Notes: generated by a model from the sequence alone, not told the origin. A stretch of 64,000 nt of DNA from Prevotellaceae bacterium UBA4332 (GCA_002394365.1 DGTQ01000005.1:124001-188000), one strand, 5' to 3'. Positions 1 to 7,566 are shown, counted from the stretch's first letter. Numbers and translations are program-made.

Positions 1-13
1 CGGCGAAGTTTTC

Positions 14-58
14 GGTTCATGGTTAAGGGTTCATGGTTAAGGGTTCATGGTTAAGGGT
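14..58. repeat. 14-nt tandem repeat (GGTTCATGGTTAAG)
   Basis: Three consecutive copies of a 14-nt unit (two related heptads) are visible. A degenerate further stretch lies at 121-160. This belongs to the heptad-period arrays scattered through the window. It lies across the end of a short minus-strand reading frame and seems to have been inserted into or after it. Confidence 0.85.
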
Positions 59-112
59 TGTTTTGCCTTTGCCGTTGAACTTCTTGTATGAGGTTTTCTT
101 TTCGTAGGGCAT
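23..112 (-). other. Short 29-codon reading frame, possible disrupted gene start
   Basis: On the minus strand an ATG at 112 opens a lysine-rich frame beginning MPYEKKTSYKKFNGKGK. It then runs into the 14-nt repeat array, which supplies the stop codon. The first 18 residues look like real, basic protein sequence, and the rest is translated repeat. It could be a gene truncated by the repeats or a chance frame. I do not recognise a family. Confidence 0.25.
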
Positions 113-163
113 GATTTATTGGTTCAAGGCAACCTTGGTTCACGGTTAAGGGTGAATGGTCTT

Positions 164-370
164 CTATATCTGTTTCAGCAGTTCATCAATTTGCTGCTGT
201 AATTTCTTTTTTTCTTCTGGGAAATCTTTCCTATTCAGTTTTACGCGCACAAGTCTTCCCTTTCATGGTTTCTTTTAATCCCCAAAGGAATACAAGTCTG
301 GGGTAAGCACCTTGCGCACAACATTGGGTGTTTGTATATGATAATGCCTAAGAGTTGCATACTCTCTTAG
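164..370 (-). pseudogene. Decayed gene fragment with two in-frame stops
   Basis: Reading the minus strand in the same frame as the upstream 124-residue gene, past its stop, gives 69 codons of protein-like sequence. It starts LREYATLRHYHIQTPNVV and ends in a lysine/glutamine-rich helix KKKLQQQIDELLKQI. Only a TAA and a TGA interrupt it, in the middle (SFGD*KKP*KGRLVRVKL). Each is one substitution from a sense codon (for example TTA and TGG). This fits the 3' end of a gene inactivated by nonsense mutations. The family is not recognised. Chance open reading in AT-rich DNA cannot be excluded. Confidence 0.4.
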
Positions 371-745
371 TTAATCCCATTCTCCCCCTAATTTCATATC
401 CCAGTCACCACTATGAAAATGATCGCTACGAAACTTTCTCAATGCAGATATATATTGTGACATCGTGAGAACCGCATCGCTGTTACTTGGCAACTCATTT
501 TCATCCAGCAGATCTAAAAAAACGACCGTTGTTTCATTCTTGAGAACTTCTTTTGCTTTCTCTAAAAGCCTATTAATCATCTTCACCTTTTTCACATTTA
601 AAGGCTCGTCTTGTTTCTTTTTCGAGAACTCCTTAATTTCATCAAAGGCTGAGTATAACAGAGGTGAAATAGTTTCGTAAAGACCTATTTGTTCCTCTGT
701 TGTGTATTTCTCTTCTTTCTTTGATTTCTTGATGGGCTGCTTCAT
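371..745 (-). CDS. Small conserved-looking protein, paralogue of the adjacent gene
   Basis: This 124-residue hydrophilic protein has a lysine-rich N-terminus and no signal peptide or membrane segment. Its central and C-terminal parts align by eye with the protein encoded just upstream: a DEP/NDP-x4-K-x4-INxxL block, then an acidic stretch, then a shared SNSDxxL-xxxQYI motif, then a conserved D-aromatic end. The start ATG lies 2 nt after the upstream stop, so the three minus-strand genes 2513-371 probably form one operon. The function is unknown. By context it could be an immunity or regulatory partner of the nuclease-like protein. That role is inferred from position only. Confidence 0.65.
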   Translation of the reverse strand: MKQPIKKSKKEEKYTTEEQIGLYETISPLLYSAFDEIKEFSKKKQDEPLNVKKVKMINRLLEKAKEVLKNETTVVFLDLLDENELPSNSDAVLTMSQYISALRKFRSDHFHSGDWDMKLGGEWD

Positions 746-747
746 AT

Positions 748-1131
748 CTATTTGCTTAACATTACCGGAGCTGATGTTCTAATTGTATCTTTTTTCTTAT
801 CTCCATCCTCATCCCAATACCATTTGCCAAAATCCATATGGGTGTTATCCTTCTTTATGAGTTCCATACATTTGATATACTGTCCCAAAATCAAAGCTAC
901 ATCGCTATTGAATGGCATATCGCCATCAATATCAAACTGGTCAAAGTCACCAAAAGGTTTGATGTCAGCCACTATTTCATTAGCTGTTGCCAAAACTTTA
1001 TTGATGAGTTGAAGCTTAAACTTGCTCATTGGGTCATTAGGGTTCTTTTTCACCAAAATGGCCGTTTCCTCATAAAACCCCAGTAACTGGGCATGAGCCT
1101 TCTCAAACTTCTCAATATCTTCCTTATTCAT
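748..1131 (-). CDS. Small protein, tandem paralogue; middle gene of nuclease operon
   Basis: The protein has 127 residues when started at the ATG at 1131. That ATG is preceded 6 nt upstream by a good Shine-Dalgarno sequence (AGAGGAAG). An upstream in-frame ATG at 1158 would overlap the nuclease gene by 13 nt and has no such site. The protein is acidic in its C-terminal half and has no signal peptide. It shares INKVLxxAxEI, the FNSDVALxxxQYI block and the spacing between them with the downstream 124-residue protein, so the two look like a tandem duplication that has diverged. The gene lies 14 nt after the nuclease stop codon. No domain is recognised. Confidence 0.7.
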   Translation of the reverse strand: MNKEDIEKFEKAHAQLLGFYEETAILVKKNPNDPMSKFKLQLINKVLATANEIVADIKPFGDFDQFDIDGDMPFNSDVALILGQYIKCMELIKKDNTHMDFGKWYWDEDGDKKKDTIRTSAPVMLSK

Positions 1132-1145
1132 TGTCTTCCTCTTAT

Positions 1146-2513
1146 TTAATTTGGACATGATTGTTTAAACTTTATGAATTTTCGTTTAATAACCTCAATA
1201 GGAAATCGTTGCTTGCTGCTTTCACACATTCCCATATCACTCAAGTCTGTATCATCCATAATCAGAATACAACGTCGTTGACCGGACCATAGGTCAATGG
1301 TATTCTGAAATATTTCCTTTGGTGGTTGATTTCTGGTAAACAAAATGCCAAACCTTCCAAAACTATCAGACATATAACGATTGAGTTGATTGATATGCTC
1401 GCGTTCCACTTTCTGAACGTTCTTTAACTCCACCACTATTTGTTTGCAATCAAATTCATTGTGAATCTCAGCCAAGAAGTCTGTACTTATATTATTATAG
1501 AATATAATATCTCGAATCTGTGTGCCTGACTCTGTACGACTCTGTTCTGTAGCAAAGTCCATATGTGGATAAAGCATCGAAGTAAGTACTTGCCCCATCA
1601 AACGTTCGTACTCTTTGTCGGCATTGGCTGTTTTACCTGTCGGTAGTTTCTTGATATCTGCTATCTTGCGTTTGGCAGACAGCACCGAAATCTTTGAAAA
1701 CAGAGGGTCGTTCTGACACTTTCCTCTATCTGCTTCCCTCAATGAAACATAACGTTCAATTTGGTCAAAGTTTTCACGATTGTACTTCAGTACCTCAATT
1801 CTATTCTTCTCTCCGTCATATTCTTTCTCTATATCTTTAATAAGATAGTGTTCGAAATAATCATCAAAGTTCAGCCAAGGAGAAAAGCGCAGCCAGCGTT
1901 TGGGAACAAACAGCACAGACTGTTTGCTTTCTTCATTTACAGGAAGTTTTACACTCTCCTTTATCACTTTCCCTTGTTTATAGTCATATCTATAGACATC
2001 AACTGACTGCAGTGGGATATTCAGTTTGAGGCAATGATCAACGGTATAGTCAATCAAGAAAGATTTTATCAGCGAACAGGCGATGTCGCTGACACGGTCT
2101 TTTGAAATCTGGTCAACCAACAGCTGAATCTGCTCAAAATGTTTAAAGCCATATTGCTGTACTTTCGGAATGGATTCAAAAAGTTCCAACACCTCTTTAG
2201 CTGTATCTGCACTGATGGGGCGCCCCTTACGGGTCTTCGATAATCCTAAACCGACTTCATCGCATTCGCTCAAAAAAACCATATTATCAATAGCTTCTTG
2301 GCGCTTTCCCTCTATATACATACTACCCAAATAATTAAATGATGACAGTATACCACCATGCAGCATGTTATCCATCTGCGAAGGTGACTTCCAAAGCAGG
2401 AATGGATCCACATACAGGGGAATATCCTCATCCATGAACGGAATGGCAAAATCCACCTCTGCTTGCAGCAATGGAATCCCATAGTAATCATTCAATCTTG
2501 GGCGTATAATCAT
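1146..2513 (-). CDS. Predicted PD-(D/E)XK nuclease-like protein
   Basis: This 455-residue soluble protein has a long N-terminal part opening with a DYYGIPLLQAEVDFAIPF block, which I do not recognise as a named domain. Near the C-terminus it has a segment with the layout of a PD-(D/E)XK nuclease core: an RDIIFYN strand carrying the Asp, about 30 residues, then a QIVVELKNV strand with the E-x-K signature, followed by a helix and an FGILFTRN strand. This is typical of restriction-endonuclease-like folds, which cut DNA or RNA with divalent metal. It is the first gene of a three-gene operon with two small paralogous proteins. Together with the neighbouring Panacea pair this suggests a defence island. 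The nuclease call rests on motif shape, and the target is unknown. Confidence 0.55.
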   Translation of the reverse strand: MIIRPRLNDYYGIPLLQAEVDFAIPFMDEDIPLYVDPFLLWKSPSQMDNMLHGGILSSFNYLGSMYIEGKRQEAIDNMVFLSECDEVGLGLSKTRKGRPISADTAKEVLELFESIPKVQQYGFKHFEQIQLLVDQISKDRVSDIACSLIKSFLIDYTVDHCLKLNIPLQSVDVYRYDYKQGKVIKESVKLPVNEESKQSVLFVPKRWLRFSPWLNFDDYFEHYLIKDIEKEYDGEKNRIEVLKYNRENFDQIERYVSLREADRGKCQNDPLFSKISVLSAKRKIADIKKLPTGKTANADKEYERLMGQVLTSMLYPHMDFATEQSRTESGTQIRDIIFYNNISTDFLAEIHNEFDCKQIVVELKNVQKVEREHINQLNRYMSDSFGRFGILFTRNQPPKEIFQNTIDLWSGQRRCILIMDDTDLSDMGMCESSKQRFPIEVIKRKFIKFKQSCPN

Positions 2514-2872
2514 TTTTCCTTTTATATTACGAAGATGTAAGGCTCTGCCGCCTATTTAATCCAGCCGGTGGCGGAGTTTACGGAGCCACGGGCTGACACC
2601 TTTTTAATAGCGGAAGGCTCTGGCGACCGTAGGGAGCCTGTGCCTGTAGCCCCTCGACAGGCTCAGGGTTAACTCAATGTTAAATGTTAACTTGTTAAAT
2701 GTTAGATCAAAATTTTTGATTTCAAATCACGTGACATACAGGGGGACAGGAAACCTTTATGGTTAATGGTTATTTTCCTTCTATTTCCTCTACGAGACTA
2801 CGGAGATAGGCATTAGATACATTCTCAGAATGGGGGTTCATTGAGAATTGTATCGTATGTTATTCTACCGTT
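2514..2872. repeat. Gene-free spacer with hairpins and a widespread palindromic repeat
   Basis: No gene is seen in this 359-bp spacer. The segment 2540-2664 is GC-richer than its surroundings and hairpin-rich. The clearest hairpin is GAGCCTGT at 2634-2641 paired with ACAGGCTC at 2657-2664. The second arm is part of CCTCGACAGGCTCAGG, a type of short repeat found dispersed in many bacterial genomes. From 2675 to 2710 there is a degenerate TTAAATG/TTAACTTG heptad-like run. The nuclease gene's 5' leader is at the left edge and shows an AAAGGAAAA purine run next to its ATG. Confidence 0.5.
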
Positions 2873-3247
2873 TTATCTCGTTTTCCAATCTTTTCCATCA
2901 AACTCGGTCAGCAGCTTATAGAGTTGCTTCTTCTTCCACTCCTTGGAGCGATGCCGACGAAGAACTTTCCTCAGGTGCCAGATGAAGTGGCGATCTGCCA
3001 GTACCCTTTTGTCAAACCCCTCGAACATCGATCCTAAATAGACCACCTTCTCCGACTTGATTGTCAGTAAGTTGTCATCGAAGACTCCAGGCGTTCCAAA
3101 GAAGTCGTTATATATCTCGTCATACAGGAACACATGCAACTCATCAAGTACCGTGTAAGTCTCCACCCTACCATTGAACATTCCACCGATAATCTCTGTA
3201 TCTGGTGCAACTTTTGAGAGCTGCTCTATGAGTTCTTTTGCGGTCAT
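2873..3247 (-). CDS. Hypothetical protein, 124 aa
   Basis: This soluble basic protein has no signal peptide. Its N-terminus (MTAKELIEQLSKVAPDTEI) resembles the opening helix of small proteins common on phages and mobile elements that start with T-x-x-E-L-I-x-x-L. The middle contains a VVYLGSMF strand, and the C-terminal third is very rich in Lys/Arg (RKVLRRHRSKEWKKKQ). It follows the truncated toxin-like frame by about 50 nt on the same strand and may be cotranscribed with it. No function can be assigned. Confidence 0.55.
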   Translation of the reverse strand: MTAKELIEQLSKVAPDTEIIGGMFNGRVETYTVLDELHVFLYDEIYNDFFGTPGVFDDNLLTIKSEKVVYLGSMFEGFDKRVLADRHFIWHLRKVLRRHRSKEWKKKQLYKLLTEFDGKDWKTR

Positions 3248-3296
3248 ATATGGTTATTGGTATTATGTCAATGTGGAGGAAATTTTCGACTGCAAA

Positions 3297-3425
3297 TCAT
3301 TCGTCAATGTTTTGATGTATTAGCTTCTTAGAATAGGTATGCCTGTACTTCTTGGCTACGTTGTAATAGAAAGAGGTTATCTTTCGCTGCGCCAGATGGA
3401 AAATCTTGTAATGATACTCTCTCAT
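3297..3425 (-). pseudogene. Truncated RelE-like toxin N-terminus
   Basis: This 42-codon frame begins MREYHYKIFHLAQRKITSFY and ends abruptly after KKLIHQNIDE. It resembles, from memory, the first third of a Bacteroidales RelE/ParE-type toxin family of roughly 100 residues in which the NIDE motif is followed by the toxin core. Here a TGA follows at once and no continuation is visible in any frame. Its start overlaps the upstream small gene's stop (ATGA, 4 nt), the usual antitoxin-toxin junction. It is therefore likely a remnant toxin that has lost its catalytic part. The family assignment is inferred without a search. Confidence 0.4.
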
Positions 3426-3538
3426 GGCTCTGCGTACACCTTTTCTACCATCCTATGTAAATCTGCCCTGAAAGTTTCAAGGTCCATAGCCTCGCCACGA
3501 AGCACGTCCTCGTTTACCTCAACACTTACTGTACACAT
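3422..3538 (-). CDS. Short antitoxin-like gene (possible remnant)
   Basis: This 38-residue frame starts MCTVSVEVNEDVLRGEAMDL and ends HRMVEKVYAEP. The opening resembles the N-terminus of short antitoxins found beside RelE-like toxins in Bacteroidales, where a strand-forming TVS-x-x-VNE segment precedes helices. The usual longer helical C-terminus is shortened here. The stop overlaps the next gene's ATG by 4 nt, so the two would be translationally coupled. It may still be expressed, but its partner appears broken. Confidence 0.4.
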   Translation of the reverse strand: MCTVSVEVNEDVLRGEAMDLETFRADLHRMVEKVYAEP

Positions 3539-3753
3539 GTTATATTTATTGTCTTATCTTAATTCAGGGTCGCCTAATAGCGAGAAATTAACCAAAAATT
3601 ATATTCAAAATTAAGAGTGAGAGGTTACTTCTTTCCTTTTAGAAGTTTTTCTCTTTATTAACTATACGACGCACTACCTTATTTCGTCCTATCTATCCTT
3701 CCTGATTGAAAAAGGAGGATCATTCAACCATTTAAGCAACAGAGCTATTGATT

Positions 3754-4185
3754 TTATTTTTCTTTAAAAAAGGTATTTATCTCATCCACAGTCAATGTAC
3801 CACTGGCAATGATGCGTTGCTGCACCTGAGTGATGTCAGTCTCATTGAGCATACCGCAGTACTTCATATTATCCACCATAAACGACTCTAATTTTGCCTT
3901 GATGGGCTGTGCACAATTAGCAAATGAGTCGTGCGAGAGAAACTCATAATCAGCGTTCTTCAGGAGCACTTGACAAGAAAGCATACGAGGACGGCGACGG
4001 ATGTATTGGTTAATCTCAGAGTTTATCATCACTGAGCACACCAATATACGGTCGTCAGCAACACCTGCTATGATTAGAAACTTATCGTGGTCAATATCTG
4101 CCCAAGGACCTATGAACACGGCTCCTGAAGCTATGGATAGGTTACGTAACCCAGACAAAGATGACAAAGTGCTATTACTTGACAT
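3754..4185 (-). CDS. Putative toxin of a Panacea-type toxin-antitoxin pair
   Basis: This 143-residue soluble protein starts 6 nt after the Panacea-domain gene, the position where such operons carry their toxin. Residues about 18-60 form several predicted short strands (GAVFIGPW, KFLIIAGVADDRILVCSVMINSE). Their order recalls the SH3-like barrel of MazF/PemK-type proteins, but the resemblance is weak. A helical C-terminal third follows, with a short tail TLTVDEINTFFKEK. Known Panacea partners are very diverse in fold and often block translation or damage membranes. The activity here cannot be read from the sequence. Confidence 0.5.
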   Translation of the reverse strand: MSSNSTLSSLSGLRNLSIASGAVFIGPWADIDHDKFLIIAGVADDRILVCSVMINSEINQYIRRRPRMLSCQVLLKNADYEFLSHDSFANCAQPIKAKLESFMVDNMKYCGMLNETDITQVQQRIIASGTLTVDEINTFFKEK

Positions 4186-4191
4186 TGCGAC

Positions 4192-4728
4192 TTAGCTTAG
4201 GGCTGTTTCCAATTTCGTGAACTCGTTCACACATTCCAACTCTTCACCATCCAGACCTGCCTCGCGAGCAATGCTATCCCAATTAATAGCAAAATCACGG
4301 GCTGTGCTGCGCCAAGCTACATCATGTGACTTCTCTTTTATCTCATCGTACGAAAGGGCAGCATATTTGGCAATGGCATCGGAGAGTGCCTCCTGCTCAT
4401 TGGCAGAGAGTTTATTTAGGTCTGCGTCCTGTAGAGGATGTACGTACATCCAGTTCTCCACACGGAAATATTGACTAAGTCCCTCAGTGTCGGGCAGGTA
4501 GGAATCTCCGCGTACAATCTTGAGCATATCATACAGGCGAGATGGCACCGGACCTGCATCCATTGCGATGTAGGTGTCACCAGTGATGGGACGCCCCCAA
4601 TCAGCCAGATGCTGACGATCTGCGAAGTATATTATCTTAAAAATCTTGTGAAAGTCCTTACGCTGTACGCGGTTAGCCACATATAGCAACGCATTCAAGG
4701 TTTTCGTCTTGTCAAACAGTACTTCCAT
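4192..4728 (-). CDS. Panacea (SocA/DUF4065) domain antitoxin
   Basis: This 178-residue protein has the hallmarks of the Panacea/SocA-like family: a helical start with KTLNALLYVANRV, then KIIYFADRQHL, then the conserved turn ITGDTYIAMDAGPVPSRLYDML, and a helical C-terminus with LSYDEIKEKSHD and a tryptophan-rich patch. In characterised PanAT systems this domain neutralises unrelated toxins encoded beside it, usually by direct contact. The gene precedes the putative toxin, the common order. It has a long 5' region (4729-5010) with a TAACGCGTTA palindrome that could be an autoregulatory operator. Confidence 0.78.
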   Translation of the reverse strand: MEVLFDKTKTLNALLYVANRVQRKDFHKIFKIIYFADRQHLADWGRPITGDTYIAMDAGPVPSRLYDMLKIVRGDSYLPDTEGLSQYFRVENWMYVHPLQDADLNKLSANEQEALSDAIAKYAALSYDEIKEKSHDVAWRSTARDFAINWDSIAREAGLDGEELECVNEFTKLETALS

Positions 4729-5132
4729 ATTCCTTATCGTTTTGTTTTCTTCTTTAGATTCTTTACTACTGCCTTCGCTTTTTTAGGTATAGTATAGCTT
4801 GTAACATTTCTCTCCTGTCATCAGAATATATTCTGTATATAGCATTTCTAATGACAATATAGCATATTTGAAGTATTTCTCATAAATAAGTTATTAACTT
4901 ACTGCAATAAGAAATCTCCTCAACAAGCACATAATACTTTGAGGGTTAACGCGTTACGAAATATAGGCGAAAAACTTGGGAATTTTTTCGCTTTGTTGTG
5001 GGCAAAGTTACGAAAAAAAAATGAAATAGTGCAGGGTTAAGGGATAAAATTATTTATTCCTCCTGCTGAATATAGATATAGAATATAGATATAGATAGAT
5101 ATAGATATAAATATAGATACTGAATATAGAAG
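4729..5132. promoter_or_regulatory. Upstream region of the Panacea pair, with palindrome and microsatellite
   Basis: No gene is seen. Three elements stand out. The first is a perfect 10-bp palindrome TAACGCGTTA at 4947-4956, a candidate operator. The second is a minus-strand -7-like TAACTTTG (CAAAGTTA on plus at 5003-5010) that would give a leader of about 270 nt. The third is an imperfect GATATA microsatellite at 5061-5130, between the promoter-like site and the terminator of the next gene. The operator role is inferred. Confidence 0.4.
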
Positions 5133-5169
5133 CAAAAAATAGCACAGGGTATATCAAACCTGTGCTATT
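5133..5169 (-). terminator. Rho-independent terminator of the GGGtGRT gene
   Basis: The arms AATAGCACAGG (5138-5148) and CCTGTGCTATT (5159-5169) form an 11-bp stem with a 10-nt loop. On the minus strand it is followed by TTTTTT. It lies 24 bp past the stop codon of the minus-strand gene ending at 5193. Confidence 0.85.
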
Positions 5170-5192
5170 CTATTTGTATTTGAACGAGTTTT

Positions 5193-6206
5193 TTACTTAT
5201 TCAAAGCTAATGCTACGTTTACTGCGCATGCTACGGTGCATCCTACCATTGGATTGTTACCGATACCGAGGAAGCCCATCATCTCAACGTGTGCTGGTAC
5301 TGATGATGATCCTGCGAACTGTGCGTCAGAGTGCATACGACCAAGGGTGTCGGTCATGCCGTAAGAGGCTGGACCTGCTGCCATATTGTCTGGGTGCAGT
5401 GTGCGACCTGTGCCACCGCCTGATGCTACTGAGAAGTATGGCTTGCCTGCAAGGATACGCTCCTTTTTGTAGGTACCCGCTGTTGGGTGCTGGAAGCGTG
5501 TTGGGTTGGTTGAGTTACCTGTGATGGAAACGTCAACATTCTCACGCCACATGATTGCCACGCCTTCGCGTACATCGTCTGCGCCATAGCAGTTTACCTT
5601 TGCACGTGGGCCGTTTGAGTAAGCCTTGGTCTTAACTACCTTGAGTTCACCTGTGAAGTAGTCGAACTGGGTCTGCACATAGGTGAAGCCATTGATACGA
5701 GAGATTATCATAGCTGCGTCCTTGCCGAGTCCGTTAAGGATAACACGGAGTGGCTTCTTGCGCACCTTGTTTGCCATTTCGGCAATCTTGATAGCGCCTT
5801 CGGCTGCTGCGAATGACTCGTGGCCTGCGAGGAATGCAAAGCACTCGGTCTCCTCGCGGAGCAGACGTGCTGCAAGGTTTCCGTGACCGATACCTACCTT
5901 ACGATCGTCGGCTACTGAACCTGGGATGCAGAATGACTGCAGACCGATGCCGATAGCTTCTGCTGCCTCTGCTGCTGTCTTGCAACCTTTCTTGAGAGCG
6001 ATGGCTGAACCTACTACGTAAGCCCACTTTGCGTTCTCGAAGCATATCATCTGGGTTTCTTCACAGGTCTTGTATGGGTCAAGTCCTGCCTTCTCACATA
6101 TTTCGTTTGCCTCTTCAATAGAAGAAATACCGTTCTCGTTGAGTGCTGCGAGCACTTGCTTCATACGACGGTCTTGTGATTCAAATTTTACTTCACGAAT
6201 TGCCAT
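5193..6206 (-). CDS. GGGtGRT family protein
   Basis: This 337-residue protein carries the name-giving GGGTGRT motif (about residue 265) followed by LHPDNMAAGPASYG. It has other small-residue-rich segments (LAGHESFAAAEGAIK, LGIGNNPMVGCTVACAV), and there is no signal peptide. The family is widespread in anaerobic Bacteroidetes and Firmicutes and is almost always next to a NifU/IscU-like scaffold gene, as here with a 15-nt gap. The biochemical role is not established. The pairing suggests a job in Fe-S cluster or sulfur handling. It is last in its operon, ahead of a strong terminator. Confidence 0.9.
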   Translation of the reverse strand: MAIREVKFESQDRRMKQVLAALNENGISSIEEANEICEKAGLDPYKTCEETQMICFENAKWAYVVGSAIALKKGCKTAAEAAEAIGIGLQSFCIPGSVADDRKVGIGHGNLAARLLREETECFAFLAGHESFAAAEGAIKIAEMANKVRKKPLRVILNGLGKDAAMIISRINGFTYVQTQFDYFTGELKVVKTKAYSNGPRAKVNCYGADDVREGVAIMWRENVDVSITGNSTNPTRFQHPTAGTYKKERILAGKPYFSVASGGGTGRTLHPDNMAAGPASYGMTDTLGRMHSDAQFAGSSSVPAHVEMMGFLGIGNNPMVGCTVACAVNVALALNK

Positions 6207-6221
6207 AGTGTATTCCTCCTA

Positions 6222-6923
6222 TTAGTTTTTACGTGGATCAATGAATTTAACTGCGCCCTGCTCTGGGGTGGTGCGTCCGTAGGTGCCTGTAACCTGCTTG
6301 AGAGCTTCGTTGGCGTCAACGCCATTCTTTACTGCATCCATGAACTTACCCATGTGAACGAACTCATAACCGCAAACCTCGTTGTCCTCGTCGAGGTACT
6401 GCTTGGTGATGTAGCCCTCTGTGAGCTGGAGATAGCGTGTGCCCTTGGCCTTGGTGCCATAGAGGGTGCCACACTGAGAAACGAGTCCCTTACCGAGGTC
6501 CTCGAGACCTGCACCGATAGCAAGACCGCCCTCAGAGAATGCAGACTGGGTACGTCCATAGACAATCTGGAGGAAGAGCTCGCGCATTGCGGTGTTGATA
6601 GCGTCACAAACGAGGTCGGTATTGAGAGCCTCGAGAATGGTCTTGCCTGGGAGAATCTCTGATGCCATAGCTGCAGAGTGTGTCATGCCTGAGCAACCGA
6701 TTGTCTCTACGAGTGCCTCCTCGATGATACCGTCCTTAACGTTGAGTGAGAGCTTACAGCAACCCTGCTGTGGAGCACACCATCCAATGCCGTGGGTCAT
6801 ACCGGAGATATCCTTTATCTCCTTTGCCTGAATCCACTTGCCCTCCTCTGGAATAGGAGCTGGACCGTGGTTAGGACCTTTAGCAACGACGCACATGTCG
6901 TTGATTTCCTTAGTGTAAATCAT
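6222..6923 (-). CDS. NifU/IscU-like iron-sulfur scaffold protein
   Basis: This 233-residue cytosolic protein has an IscU/NifU-N-like centre. The conserved cysteines are visible in WCAPQQGCCKLS, ETIGCSGMTHS and LVCDAI, the pattern expected for assembling an Fe-S cluster. The protein is longer than stand-alone IscU (about 130 residues), as is usual for the version paired with the GGGtGRT protein. It is the first gene of that two-gene operon. A -7 element lies about 55 nt upstream of the ATG. Confidence 0.85.
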   Translation of the reverse strand: MIYTKEINDMCVVAKGPNHGPAPIPEEGKWIQAKEIKDISGMTHGIGWCAPQQGCCKLSLNVKDGIIEEALVETIGCSGMTHSAAMASEILPGKTILEALNTDLVCDAINTAMRELFLQIVYGRTQSAFSEGGLAIGAGLEDLGKGLVSQCGTLYGTKAKGTRYLQLTEGYITKQYLDEDNEVCGYEFVHMGKFMDAVKNGVDANEALKQVTGTYGRTTPEQGAVKFIDPRKN

Positions 6924-6978
6924 ATTCTTACGTTTGTTAATAAATAAAGTTTTTGTCTGTTTTTGAAATATTTGCTTG

Positions 6979-6986
6979 CAAAAGTA
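6979..6986 (-). promoter_or_regulatory. Promoter -7 element for the NifU-like/GGGtGRT operon
   Basis: TACTTTTG on the minus strand matches the Bacteroidetes TAnnTTTG -7 consensus and gives a leader of about 50 nt. No clear TTTG -33 box is seen. It shares a 108-bp divergent intergenic region with the plus-strand DUF4375 gene. Confidence 0.6.
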
Positions 6987-7018
6987 CTAAAAAAATGTGA
7001 TATATGAAAAAAAAAATG

Positions 7019-7026
7019 TACTTTTG
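7019..7026 (+). promoter_or_regulatory. Promoter -7 element abutting the DUF4375 start codon
   Basis: TACTTTTG ends only 5 nt before the first ATG of the downstream gene (7032). In Bacteroidetes transcription starts roughly 5-7 nt after this motif, so the mRNA would be leaderless or nearly so. Confidence 0.6.
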
Positions 7027-7031
7027 TAGCC

Positions 7032-7538
7032 ATGATGACAGTTTCAATACAAGACGAAGAACTCCGCAAGGCGGCTGAGGAGGGTTTTGATGCCTTTCTG
7101 AACCTCGTGATAGACAAGACTCGCAACGCTATGGGAGGCGAACTGACTGCCGAGAACATGGCGCAGATGTCGAGCAACCAGATTACTCTCATGGGCTATG
7201 CCATGCTGAGGGACGAGCTGATGGATGGTGGTTTCATACAGCTTATTCACAATGGCTATGGTCCTTTCTTCTTCCGCAATCCTTTTGATGCTGCCATGCG
7301 CAACTGGGGCGTGGTAGAACTTTGCCGACTCATGCGTAGGGCGAAGAAGCAGTATCTGCGCTACCGAGAGGAGATAGAAAAGGAAATGAACGATGACGAA
7401 TTCATGGCATTATACGAGAAGATTCCTGCCTTCGAGGACCTTGACGACGAGTTTGTAAGCAATGAGGAGAAATGGTCGGAGCAGGTGGCTGTATATGTTG
7501 ATGAACACCTGACAGAATTGGTTGAGATTAAAAACTAA
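7032..7538 (+). CDS. DUF4375 / DMP19-like protein
   Basis: This 168-residue acidic cytosolic protein has the DUF4375 core: QITLMGYAMLRDELMDGGFIQLIHNGYG, where the GGF-x-Q-x-x-x-NGYG segment is the family hallmark, then NPFDAAMRNWG. The family includes DMP19, a DNA-mimic protein that binds a transcription factor in Neisseria, but most members are uncharacterised. The acidic C-terminus (EDLDDEFVSNEE) would fit a mimic or partner-binding role, which is inference. Two adjacent ATGs (7029 is GCC; 7032 and 7035 are ATG) leave a 3-nt uncertainty. The gene converges with recR. Confidence 0.75.
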   Translation: MMTVSIQDEELRKAAEEGFDAFLNLVIDKTRNAMGGELTAENMAQMSSNQITLMGYAMLRDELMDGGFIQLIHNGYGPFFFRNPFDAAMRNWGVVELCRLMRRAKKQYLRYREEIEKEMNDDEFMALYEKIPAFEDLDDEFVSNEEKWSEQVAVYVDEHLTELVEIKN

Positions 7539-7566
7539 GAACCATACTTAGTGCACCAGCAAATCT

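Noticed and set aside
5162..5524. Plus-strand frame opposite the GGGtGRT gene, and similar long antisense frames opposite ileS, carB and recJ
   Set aside because: They are mirror frames of strongly recognised genes and show no family features or start signals of their own.
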